Positions 1 to 5,218 are shown, counted from the stretch's first letter. The stretch: 7,235 nucleotides of DNA from Damh-18 sp964390945 (GCA_964390945.1 CAYMIV010000025.1:1-7235), one strand, 5' to 3'. The notes: generated by a model from the letters alone, not told the origin. Translations and numbers: made by a program.

Positions 1-420
1 GACGTACCCGATATTCACCGTGATTTGATTCTTCCGTACGCCAATGTACGGATAGCCGCCCGGCAGGGTATACGTCTCACTGGTCCACTTATTGCGGTAG
101 TACACGACGCCGATTGCACAGCCGGCAAGAATTTCCCAGCCGTTTTTTTCTGCAAGCGGAAACTGCGCGCCGCCACCAGCGAGTGCCATAACGCCACCCG
201 TTGAGTTCCGCGCGATGAAGTCTGCTTCGGCGTACGTTTCAATCCCAAAGGGGTTTGCAATTGGTACGCGAACACCGATTCCCGGATTTACTCGACTCCA
301 CGAGCGGTTCTCGGGAGGGGAGGTTGGGTGGTNNNNNNNNNNACTTTGACTCTGACAAATGCATGCGGTAAAGAGCAAACCAAGGGGAAGCAACTGCTTG
401 CACCATACACTGAAGATCAT
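1..420 (-). CDS. Partial exported protein, beta-barrel/outer-membrane-like (C-terminus beyond window, gap inside)
   Basis: The open frame runs from ATG at 418-420 to the window edge. The frame is the same on both sides of the ten-N gap if the gap is taken at face value. AGGAG lies 5 bases upstream. The first 26 residues (MIFSVWCKQLLPLGLLFTAC, then ICQSQS) look like a signal peptide. The Cys after LFTA could be an imperfect lipobox. After the gap the chain alternates Gly/aromatic-rich strands: GIGVRVPIANPFGIETYAEA, then VMALAGGGAQFPL, WEILAGCAIGVVYY and NQITVNIGYV. This alternation resembles small opacity or porin-type barrels, which place such proteins in the outer membrane. No catalytic motif is visible. 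At least 140 codons are present and there is no stop. Function is inferred from general character only; a secreted beta-sandwich is an alternative. Confidence 0.6.
   Translation of the reverse strand, partial: MIFSVWCKQLLPLGLLFTACICQSQSXXXXHPTSPPENRSWSRVNPGIGVRVPIANPFGIETYAEADFIARNSTGGVMALAGGGAQFPLAEKNGWEILAGCAIGVVYYRNKWTSETYTLPGGYPYIGVRKNQITVNIGYV
333..342. other. Assembly gap (10 N)
   Basis: Ten consecutive N lie inside the partial exported-protein gene, so its true length and about four residues are unknown. Reading frame is preserved across the placeholder, which may be chance because such gaps often have nominal length. Confidence 0.95.
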
Positions 421-453
421 GGCATCTCCTCGTTTGAATGAATTTCCACTGCG

Positions 454-481
454 ACAGTATCATGGATGTATGGGAAGTCAA
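454..481 (-). promoter_or_regulatory. Putative extended -10 promoter for the partial exported-protein gene
   Basis: On the minus strand a TTGACT -35 (481-476) is followed after 16 bases by TACTGT (459-454). A TGA immediately precedes the -10, giving an extended -10 element. The -35 begins right after the U-tract of the glutaredoxin terminator. The expected start would leave a leader of about 25-30 bases before the ATG at 420. The -10 matches consensus at only 3 of 6 positions, so this is tentative. Confidence 0.4.
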
Positions 482-482
482 T

Positions 483-508
483 AAAAACCCCGCCATCGAG
501 GGGCGGGG
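483..508 (-). terminator. Intrinsic terminator of the glutaredoxin gene
   Basis: On the minus strand the arms CCCCGCC (508-502 region) and GGCGGGG (494-488) form a 7-bp GC stem with a 7-base loop. TTTTT follows at 487-483. It lies 13 bases past the glutaredoxin stop codon. Confidence 0.85.
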
Positions 509-520
509 AAGGATGAGAGC

Positions 521-778
521 TCACTTTGAAAGAAGTGCGCCGAGCATCTTGCTCGTATGGAGTCCGTTGAGTTGGTTGAAGCCACCGATGTGTTTGCCGC
601 CGATGAAGATTTGCGGGACGGTGTGCATTCCGCCAGTTCGTTCGATCATCTCCTCGCGCTTGTCGGGGTCGTTATCGACGCGAATTTCCGCAGGGATAAC
701 GCCATACTGGCCAAGGAGCCGTTTGGCGTGCATGCAGTACGGACAAGTGCCGGTGGTATACATGATGACGGTGCTCAT
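521..778 (-). CDS. grxC: Glutaredoxin (class I, GrxC-like)
   Basis: This 85-residue protein is a dithiol glutaredoxin, a glutathione-dependent thiol-disulfide reductase acting in the cytoplasm. The visible motifs in order are the active-site CPYC at residues 11-14 after the first beta strand (MSTVIMYTTGT), a basic patch just behind it (HAKRLL), KREEMIERTGG, the cis-proline TVPQIFI motif and HIGGF, which contributes to glutathione binding. Length and order match the single-domain GrxC family, and the resemblance to E. coli Grx3 is strong through KREEMI and TVPQIFI. The start at 778 is chosen because GGGAGG lies 6 bases upstream; the open frame extends 19 codons further, but nothing there looks like protein. 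It has its own promoter and terminator and diverges from the CPxC protein gene. NrdH-type redoxin is less likely given the HIGG motif. Confidence 0.93.
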   Translation of the reverse strand: MSTVIMYTTGTCPYCMHAKRLLGQYGVIPAEIRVDNDPDKREEMIERTGGMHTVPQIFIGGKHIGGFNQLNGLHTSKMLGALLSK

Positions 779-807
779 AAAGAACCTCCCGTGATTGTAC
801 GGTAAAA

Positions 808-835
808 AGTGTCCCACAAATAAATTATCTGTCAA
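808..835 (-). promoter_or_regulatory. Promoter of the glutaredoxin gene
   Basis: A perfect -35 TTGACA (835-830, minus strand) is followed after 16 bases by GACACT (813-808), a weak -10 matching 3 of 6 positions. AT-rich sequence upstream (841-878) could serve as an UP element. The predicted leader is about 25 bases and carries the GGGAGG ribosome binding site. Confidence 0.5.
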
Positions 836-866
836 CTTTCTTCAAAAAATATTGCTTGAAAGGGCA

Positions 867-895
867 TTAAAAAATTTTGGCAATTAGTGTACAGT
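867..895 (+). promoter_or_regulatory. Possible promoter of the CPxC protein gene
   Basis: TTAAAA (867-872) and TACAGT (890-895), 17 bases apart, each match consensus at 4 of 6 positions. They lie in the divergent intergenic region shared with the glutaredoxin gene, about 30 bases before the ATG at 926. A moderate match only. Confidence 0.35.
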
Positions 896-925
896 GATTG
901 GCGGAATAGAAAACGGAGGCCGTAT

Positions 926-1303
926 ATGGAAAGCGCAATCGACACAGAGTTTGATGTTGGCGTGCTCGATATCGTCTATCATGGTTTGGCGGGCGGGAGC
1001 AGGCGTCTCGGGTCTCTCTGCCCGAAATGCGGAAGACTCTACGTTGAAGGTCTCTACACCATCGAGAGCCCAACCCACATCCTTGGAAGGAGTACAAAGG
1101 CAGTCTGTTGCGAGACGATGCATCCAACGCCAGCGGTTTTCACGAAAATCGAACTGGTGCGGTACCTCAACCTCCTCGCGGAGGAGACGCCGAAACTGCG
1201 TTCATTGCTCATTCCGAAATCAGAAGTGCGCAGGGAATACTTCAATCCGGAGCGGCGTAAGTTTTTCGTACTTCGCACCGATGTGCAACGGGTCAGGGTG
1301 TGA
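926..1303 (+). CDS. Small CPxC zinc-ribbon-like protein of unknown function
   Basis: This 125-residue protein is not recognised. The start at 926 is favoured over an in-frame codon 13 triplets upstream because GGAGG sits 7 bases before it. Cys32-Pro-Lys-Cys35-Gly is a typical zinc-ribbon half-knuckle (LCPKCGRLYVEGLY). A second possible ligand pair, Cys61-Cys62 with His66, follows 25 residues later, so a single structural zinc site is plausible. The C-terminal half (from about residue 70) is helical and basic: LVRYLNLLAEETPKLRSLL, then EVRREYFNPERRKFFVLR. There is no signal peptide or membrane segment, so it is probably cytoplasmic. A nucleic-acid or protein-binding adaptor would fit the charge and the ribbon, but that is inference. 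The gene is a single unit between its own candidate promoter and a strong terminator. Confidence 0.8.
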   Translation: MESAIDTEFDVGVLDIVYHGLAGGSRRLGSLCPKCGRLYVEGLYTIESPTHILGRSTKAVCCETMHPTPAVFTKIELVRYLNLLAEETPKLRSLLIPKSEVRREYFNPERRKFFVLRTDVQRVRV

Positions 1304-1310
1304 ACGGCTG

Positions 1311-1345
1311 CCCCGCGAGGAAGCAACGCTTCCTCGGGGGTTTTT
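1311..1345 (+). terminator. Intrinsic terminator of the CPxC protein gene
   Basis: Arms CCCCGCGAGGAAGC and GCTTCCTCGGGG pair around an AAC loop, with a 2-base bulge in the left arm. TTTTT follows at 1341-1345. It starts 8 bases after the stop codon. Confidence 0.85.
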
Positions 1346-1368
1346 ATATTTATATAGTATCTCTCATT

Positions 1369-1404
1369 AAAGTTGCCCGGAGGGAAATTGCTTCCGTCCG
1401 GGCA
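1369..1404 (-). terminator. Probable terminator of ppsR
   Basis: On the minus strand TGCCCGGA (1404-1397) pairs with TCCGGGCA (1381-1374), with a partly paired GGAA/TTCC interior. The tail (ACTTTAAT) is short in T, so the hairpin is solid but termination strength is uncertain. It is convergent with the plus-strand terminator ending at 1345. Confidence 0.55.
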
Positions 1405-1419
1405 GACTCGCCGGGTGTG

Positions 1420-2247
1420 TCACTCTGGTGTTCGTTCATTTCGCCCGATATAGCGCAACACCTCGTGCGCCACTTCTTCAATCGCCATGTAGGAAACATC
1501 GATTGATTTCCACTGGTGGTCGCTGATGATGTGGTACGTTTCTCTCGCCTCCTTGCATACCGCATCGTAGTCGGTATAGGTACTGTGGGATGCGATTCCG
1601 AGATTTGGTGCACGCGCCTCGCGGACTATCACCAACCGTTTCGGATTAACGACGAGCGCAACGACTTTTTTCAAAGGAACTTTCTCAAGTTCTTTTGGAA
1701 GCGGATCACCATGAACGAGCGGTACGTTTGCCGCCTTGACTCCCTGGTAGGCAAGATAGAAACACGTCGAGCTTTTTCCCGTTCTCGACACACCGACGAG
1801 TACCACATCAGCCAATGCGAGTCCGTCGAGTCGTTTACCATCATCGTGTTTCAGCGTGTAATCGATGGCATCGTGACGATCGAACTGCTCTCGTTCGCTC
1901 GCGTAGAGAAGTCCCGGTTTGGCGGTTGGGCTTCGTCGAAATAGGTCGTGAAGGGCTGATAGTCCCGGACCAAGAATATCAATCGCCGGTACGCCGTGTC
2001 GTTTTGCTGCGTTATGCATCGCAGTTCGAATGTTCGGCATGACGAGCGTGTAGAAAATGATGCTCTGGGAAGCAAGCGCGTCCTGAACAATACCTTCGAC
2101 TTCGCTCACCGTGCGCACGTTGCTTTCGCAGGCGATTTTGTACTGCTCACCGGAAAATTGAACCAGTGCGGCTTTGAGGACTGCGGTTCCCGTTTCTCCG
2201 CGCCCGTCAGATACCACATAGAGAACCTTCCCTGATTGTACCGACAT
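1420..2247 (-). CDS. ppsR: Bifunctional PEP synthase / PPDK regulatory kinase-pyrophosphorylase (PpsR family, DUF299)
   Basis: This 275-residue protein is a full-length member of the kinase/pyrophosphorylase family. The family switches PEP synthase or pyruvate phosphate dikinase off by ADP-dependent threonine phosphorylation and back on by Pi-dependent dephosphorylation releasing pyrophosphate, so it gates pyruvate-to-PEP conversion in the cytoplasm. Visible signatures are an N-terminal VVSDGRGETG (residues 11-20), HDDG (134-137), the nucleotide-binding loop GVSRTGKSS (152-160) with CFYLA after it, and a C-terminal IDVSYMAIEEVAHEVL (about 249-264). The start at 2247 is set by TAAGGAGGT 3-4 bases upstream. 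No ppsA or ppdK lies in the window, so which enzyme it regulates cannot be told; such genes are often adjacent to their target but not here. It has its own promoter and an elaborate upstream region. Confidence 0.93.
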   Translation of the reverse strand: MSVQSGKVLYVVSDGRGETGTAVLKAALVQFSGEQYKIACESNVRTVSEVEGIVQDALASQSIIFYTLVMPNIRTAMHNAAKRHGVPAIDILGPGLSALHDLFRRSPTAKPGLLYASEREQFDRHDAIDYTLKHDDGKRLDGLALADVVLVGVSRTGKSSTCFYLAYQGVKAANVPLVHGDPLPKELEKVPLKKVVALVVNPKRLVIVREARAPNLGIASHSTYTDYDAVCKEARETYHIISDHQWKSIDVSYMAIEEVAHEVLRYIGRNERTPE

Positions 2248-2284
2248 CGGACCTCCTTAACGAAAGGGAACTGGTCTATACACA

Positions 2285-2312
2285 ATCGTACCGTGTGCCC
2301 AATTGTTGTCAA
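2285..2312 (-). promoter_or_regulatory. Promoter of ppsR with an embedded motif copy
   Basis: A perfect -35 TTGACA (2312-2307) and a TACGAT -10 (2290-2285, 4 of 6) are separated by 16 bases. The spacer contains one copy of TTGGGCACAC (2302-2293), which recurs 75 bases upstream. The predicted start near 2278 gives a leader of about 30 bases ending in the strong ribosome binding site. Confidence 0.6.
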
Positions 2313-2377
2313 AACGGACTAATAAACGAAAAAAAGCACAACCTTCTATGGTTCCCATCGAGATTCGGTGTGCCCAA
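2293..2377 (-). repeat. Direct repeat TTGGGCACAC upstream of ppsR (two copies)
   Basis: TTGGGCACAC occurs on the minus strand at 2377-2368 and 2302-2293, followed by CGAA and GGTA, so 12 of 14 positions agree. One copy is in the spacer of the ppsR promoter. The other forms the loop of a stem-loop (arms 2388-2380 and 2368-2359). This could be a regulator binding site or an RNA element. Confidence 0.5.
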
Positions 2378-2388
2378 GTCCGATCTCG
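2329..2388 (-). promoter_or_regulatory. Candidate terminator/antiterminator-like leader upstream of ppsR
   Basis: On the minus strand two hairpins compete. The first pairs CGAGATCGG (2388-2380) with CCGAATCTCG (2368-2359): nine base pairs with one bulge and an 11-base loop. The second pairs GCACACC (2373-2367) with GGTTGTGC (2343-2336), with inner pairing, and is followed by seven T (2335-2329) like an intrinsic terminator. They share 2373-2359, so both cannot form fully at once. No minus-strand gene lies upstream for this to terminate, since the next gene diverges. A TATAAT (2448-2443, minus) could start a roughly 105-base RNA ending here, but no -35 is visible. Alternatives are a short regulatory RNA or a barrier to antisense transcription. 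Confidence 0.4.
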
Positions 2389-2450
2389 GCTGCAAAGAGT
2401 TAGTAAGTACTCTGTGTTGATTCATAAAGTTGTGGGTGTACGATTATAGT

Positions 2451-3296
2451 ATGAGAACTGCAGGATTCGCTCCACTCATTTTTGTAATCATCACCGCCAT
2501 AGCCACAGTTGCGATAGGTGGGGGAGGGTACGGTGTCTACAAATACAAAATGACCGCAAAAGAAAATGCCAGTCTCAGAGCTCAAGTAGAAAGTCAAAAA
2601 AACACACAGCAGGAAGAATCACAAGAAAAAACAGAGGAACAAGTTTCTGAAGAAAACAAAGTAGCCACGACAAGCGAAATCACGGCACAAGAGGAACCAA
2701 AATCGGAGGAACCTGCAAAAGAAATCATTTACATCAATCAACCCCCAGTAGAGTCGACGGCACAAAGACAGGCAGAGATTGATGAGGCGGTGCAAAAAGC
2801 GCTTGCTGATAAAGAAAAGGAGTCGACTGAAGCTCAAGTACCTTTCACCGAAGAGGAACCAATCCTCCCCAAAACAAACGACCCAATCAAAGTATTAAAT
2901 TTGGCACAAACATCTTTTCCCGACTCATATGGTGGAGTCTATGGAGCGTATAAACTTGCCATCGAAGTCACTCCCGAAGGGGGAGATATACTTATTCCTC
3001 CAACGACCAGTGATACACTGGGATCAAGAATCATCGGTTTCACCTACACGGTGAGCGGAGAATTTAAAGGCATCCAAAACTCCGAAGTTGACTGCGGGGG
3101 CTTGATGAGCAGCGGTTATTGCAAAATTAAGGACGGAACGACAAAAATTCTTTACGCGCAAGTCTGGATTTATCCTGATAAAGACTCAAACGGAAACTAC
3201 TCCGTAACATTTAAAAAAATCAGATACCTTTTCAATGGAGTCGAAAAAGAGATTAATATCAATAAAGAAAGCGAAACATTAAATCTATACTATTAG
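2451..3296 (+). CDS. Membrane-anchored surface protein with long charged linker (unknown function)
   Basis: This 281-residue protein has three parts. Residues 6-30 form one hydrophobic helix (FAPLIFVIITAIATVAIGGG, then GYGVYKY), acting as a signal anchor with a basic cytoplasm-proximal side. Residues 34-145 are a low-complexity E/K/Q/T-rich stalk with coiled-coil tendency, including RQAEIDEAVQKALADKEKES. Residues 146-281 form a beta-rich globular domain (YKLAIEVTP, IIGFTYTVSGEFKG, TKILYAQVWIYPD, YSVTFKKIRYLFNGV). Cys215 and Cys224 are 8 residues apart and may form a disulfide outside the membrane. The N-terminal style is common among Patescibacteria envelope proteins. The start at 2451 follows from the anchor beginning there; an in-frame TTG 7 codons earlier is possible. 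No Shine-Dalgarno sequence is seen. The gene is clearly more AT-rich than its neighbours (22 of 60 bases G/C at 2581-2640). No enzymatic motif is visible. Confidence 0.82.
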   Translation: MRTAGFAPLIFVIITAIATVAIGGGGYGVYKYKMTAKENASLRAQVESQKNTQQEESQEKTEEQVSEENKVATTSEITAQEEPKSEEPAKEIIYINQPPVESTAQRQAEIDEAVQKALADKEKESTEAQVPFTEEEPILPKTNDPIKVLNLAQTSFPDSYGGVYGAYKLAIEVTPEGGDILIPPTTSDTLGSRIIGFTYTVSGEFKGIQNSEVDCGGLMSSGYCKIKDGTTKILYAQVWIYPDKDSNGNYSVTFKKIRYLFNGVEKEININKESETLNLYY

Positions 3297-3393
3297 TATG
3301 AGCGAGCACATGACTTCCTAAAGTCACTTTAGTGATTCGCTGGGAACTCGGGATGTGCAATAATTTTTTTCTTCAACAAAAAAGACTCAAGAT

Positions 3394-3636
3394 ATGAAAG
3401 TCGAACCCAAAGATACAAAAGGAGAAGAGTTGCTTGCTGAAGATGCCAGATACCCATATATTGGAAAAAAAGGTTTAAAAATTCTTGGCATCTTATCTGG
3501 ACTTTTTCTCGCCATGATGATGTATGCCTCATATAAAAGAAGCGGCAACTTCTTTGCAGAAGTGTTCACCGGGGAACCAATTCTCGATGGGTTAATTTTT
3601 TTTGCAATTTTAATTTTAATGCTATCTTTTGGATAA
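3394..3636 (+). CDS. Small two-helix integral membrane protein (unknown function)
   Basis: This 80-residue protein begins with a charged cytoplasmic tail (MKVEPKDTKGEELLAEDARY), followed by two hydrophobic segments, about residues 28-46 (LKILGILSGLFLAMMMYAS) and 63-79 (LDGLIFFAILILMLSF). A short hydrophilic loop with KRSGNFFAEVFTGEP joins them, and the chain ends right after the second helix. Two helices and a charged N-tail suggest both ends inside the cell. The gene follows the anchored surface protein by 97 bases on the same strand, shares its AT-rich composition and also lacks a Shine-Dalgarno sequence; the two may be co-transcribed. I recognise no family. Shortness makes it less certain than its neighbours, but the hydrophobic pattern and clean stop argue for a real gene. 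Confidence 0.62.
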   Translation: MKVEPKDTKGEELLAEDARYPYIGKKGLKILGILSGLFLAMMMYASYKRSGNFFAEVFTGEPILDGLIFFAILILMLSFG

Positions 3637-3687
3637 AAATTGCTGCTCAATAATCCCGTGGATTCCCCCAGAGAAGAAAATTCAGCG

Positions 3688-3725
3688 AAAAAGCCCGGCG
3701 AAGAAGCGGAGCTTCTTCGCCGGGC
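3688..3725 (-). terminator. Strong intrinsic terminator of the 3732-4091 gene
   Basis: A perfect 15-bp inverted repeat (GCCCGGCGAAGAAGC and its complement, 3693-3707 and 3711-3725) has a 3-base loop. On the minus strand TTTTT follows directly (3692-3688). It starts 6 bases after the stop codon. Confidence 0.9.
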
Positions 3726-3731
3726 GTAATG

Positions 3732-4091
3732 CTACTCGGTCTTCAGCTGCCCCTTGAGGGCGAGGAGTTTTGACGCGAGCGCCGGGTTTCGGTCGGCGAT
3801 AGTCCCACGGATTGCAGGACCCTTCTTGTTGTGGATGACCGTATCGAGCAGTCCGCCTTCTCGCATCTCTACGTCGACGAGACCGACCGCATGTGCGACC
3901 CGATACACCGTGCCGTCGATCGTGTACGTTGCGGATGCGGTCAGCACGTATTCGAAGAAGTACTTCTTCCCAATCACCGCTTCACGCGGGTTCTTGGGGA
4001 AGATGATGACCGGAATACCCCGATCGCTCAGCTCCTGCGGAATGTAGTGCGGCAGACTGCAGTTGAGGTGGTAGTCGAACGAACCAAGCAT
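3732..4091 (-). CDS. Orphan 119-residue beta-rich protein (unknown function)
   Basis: I do not recognise this protein. The start at 4091 is chosen because GGGAGGAG lies 3-4 bases upstream; a TTG 14 codons earlier would sit almost at the predicted transcription start. Residues 1-35 (MLGSFDYHLNCSLPHYIPQE onward) lead into predicted beta strands (IPVIIFP, KKYFFEYVLTASATYTIDGT, VYRVAHAVGLVDVEM). A short polar region follows (GGLLDTVIHNKKGP) and then a helical C-terminus (ADRNPALASKLLALKGQLKT). There is one Cys (residue 11). It has no signal peptide or membrane helix and is presumably cytoplasmic. The gene is a single unit with a full-consensus promoter and a perfect 15-bp terminator, which suggests strong expression. 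Downstream of the oxidoreductase gene it is insulated by that gene's terminator, so a functional link is not supported. Confidence 0.8.
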   Translation of the reverse strand: MLGSFDYHLNCSLPHYIPQELSDRGIPVIIFPKNPREAVIGKKYFFEYVLTASATYTIDGTVYRVAHAVGLVDVEMREGGLLDTVIHNKKGPAIRGTIADRNPALASKLLALKGQLKTE

Positions 4092-4141
4092 TTTCTCCTC
4101 CCTTTCTTCACCATTGATGAGTACGGAAGACAACCGCTGTT

Positions 4142-4169
4142 ATTATATTATATATTTACAATTTGTCAA
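4142..4169 (-). promoter_or_regulatory. Full-consensus sigma70 promoter of the 3732-4091 gene
   Basis: TTGACA (4169-4164) and TATAAT (4147-4142) are both perfect and 16 bases apart on the minus strand. The spacer is almost entirely A/T. The start is expected near 4135, leaving a leader of about 44 bases. The -35 abuts the U-tract of the upstream gene's terminator. Confidence 0.85.
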
Positions 4170-4170
4170 T

Positions 4171-4206
4171 AAAAATCCCCCGCATGAAATCCGATTCATG
4201 CGGGGG
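4171..4206 (-). terminator. Intrinsic terminator of the saccharopine-dehydrogenase-like gene
   Basis: A perfect 12-bp stem, CCCCCGCATGAA (4206-4195 on the minus strand) with its complement, closes a 6-base loop. A and then TTTTT follow (4176-4171). It begins 13 bases past the stop codon. Confidence 0.9.
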
Positions 4207-4219
4207 TCATTCTATGGAA

Positions 4220-5125
4220 TCAGGACGCGAAGACCTCGTTCCAACAGGGGTACTGTGAGATCTCGCCAAGCGGAATGTCTTCGAGCGCGACCCAACAGCC
4301 GTCCCGCACCGGTAGATCGTGTTCCATCGCCCAGAGCATTACGGCGACGACACCCGCCGCAGTCGCCCGCTGAATAGCACTCATGCCGTCCTTGGGGTAG
4401 ATGGTTGTTCGATAGTCATTGACCCGGATGACTACCTTGTCCGGACCTCCGTGAGGAAGAGTTCGGTCGAGGAGGTCAACGAGCTCGGATGGCTGAAGTA
4501 CCGAAAGCAGTGATTTCACCATTCGACAGTGTCCCCGGTACCGTATCGTCTGATACATTGCCTGTCGAACCTGCGAAGTTTCAGCGAATGTCCCGATTCC
4601 TCCCGATGTATTGAACGCCTCGTAGTCATCGTCGAGAAAAACGAGATTTGCCATCGGTTCGAGCAGGCGGTACTTGCCGTCAACGAGCGCCGGGCATGGC
4701 CGTATGTATTCATTGACCACCCCCCACGTATTCCAGGTCAGCGCATATTTGAGCGGACCGACCGGATTTTCCGGCAAGGCACCGACCTGCATCGTGATGC
4801 GGTCGTCTTGCATCGAGCCGGCGATGATGCTCACCGCTCCCGGGGCAACGCCGCAGTGAGGAAACATGATTGACTTCGAACCGTTTCGGGCCGCCTTGCC
4901 GGCGGCGACATCCTCGGTCAAATCGAAATACAGTTTTCCTTTCCTTGTGGCGATTTCCTGAGCAACCACCTTGGTTACTTGCCACGGTGTCGCCGCGAGA
5001 ATGACGTCGGCGTCGTACGACAGTGTGTCGTTGACGTCGTACACTGCCGGATCGTGTCCGGCTTCGCGAAGCATGGTGACTGCCGCACTACCGATGCGAC
5101 CGTTTCCGAATACCGCGATTTTCAT
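4220..5125 (-). CDS. Saccharopine dehydrogenase-like NAD(P)-dependent oxidoreductase (compact)
   Basis: This 301-residue protein belongs to the saccharopine dehydrogenase / carboxynorspermidine synthase / lysine dehydrogenase superfamily, which makes or breaks C-N bonds of amino acids or polyamines with NAD(P). Its Rossmann domain starts at residue 1, with GNGRIG (7-12) and Asp30 at the end of beta-2 (VYDVND), favouring NAD over NADP. Family signatures follow: HCGVAPGAVSIIAGSM (90-105), GALPENPVGPLKYALTWNTW (115-134), VVNEYIRP and TSGGIGTFAET (173-183), ending in VVAVMLWAMEHDLPVRDGCW. Relatives I know are about 370-400 residues, so this one is short, probably in the substrate domain. The start at 5125 has AGGAG 8 bases upstream. 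No lysine or polyamine gene is adjacent, so the substrate cannot be assigned. It has its own promoter and terminator. Confidence 0.85.
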   Translation of the reverse strand: MKIAVFGNGRIGSAAVTMLREAGHDPAVYDVNDTLSYDADVILAATPWQVTKVVAQEIATRKGKLYFDLTEDVAAGKAARNGSKSIMFPHCGVAPGAVSIIAGSMQDDRITMQVGALPENPVGPLKYALTWNTWGVVNEYIRPCPALVDGKYRLLEPMANLVFLDDDYEAFNTSGGIGTFAETSQVRQAMYQTIRYRGHCRMVKSLLSVLQPSELVDLLDRTLPHGGPDKVVIRVNDYRTTIYPKDGMSAIQRATAAGVVAVMLWAMEHDLPVRDGCWVALEDIPLGEISQYPCWNEVFAS

Positions 5126-5165
5126 GAGTGCACTCCTCGTAAAAAGGACTCAATGAACCATTGCG

Positions 5166-5194
5166 AGAATATGCCGTTCGAGCAGAGAAGTCAA
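5166..5194 (-). promoter_or_regulatory. Promoter of the saccharopine-dehydrogenase-like gene
   Basis: TTGACT (5194-5189, 5 of 6) and TATTCT (5171-5166, 4 of 6) are separated by the optimal 17 bases on the minus strand. The leader would be about 33 bases and carries AGGAG. Confidence 0.65.
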
Positions 5195-5218
5195 CCGAAC
5201 CCTTATACTTCCGACAAC

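Noticed and set aside
15..496. Minus-strand frames at 15-275 and 239-496
   Set aside because: Both are out of frame with the better-supported partial gene at 1-420, which has a signal peptide, a ribosome binding site and consistent strand-like residues.
438..805. Plus-strand frames opposite the glutaredoxin gene (118 and 82 codons)
   Set aside because: They are antisense shadows of the glutaredoxin gene and its terminator, with no start signals.
2445..2450. TATAGT immediately before the ATG at 2451 as the promoter of the surface-protein gene
   Set aside because: A -10 ending at 2450 would start transcription a few bases inside the gene, after the ATG. No matching -35 at normal spacing is present, so the promoter of this gene remains unidentified.
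3311..3337. Two overlapping 6-bp hairpins (TGACTT/AAGTCA and AGTCAC/GTGATT) after the surface-protein gene
   Set aside because: They are short, include a wobble pair and have no adjacent T tract, so neither terminator nor attenuator is supported.
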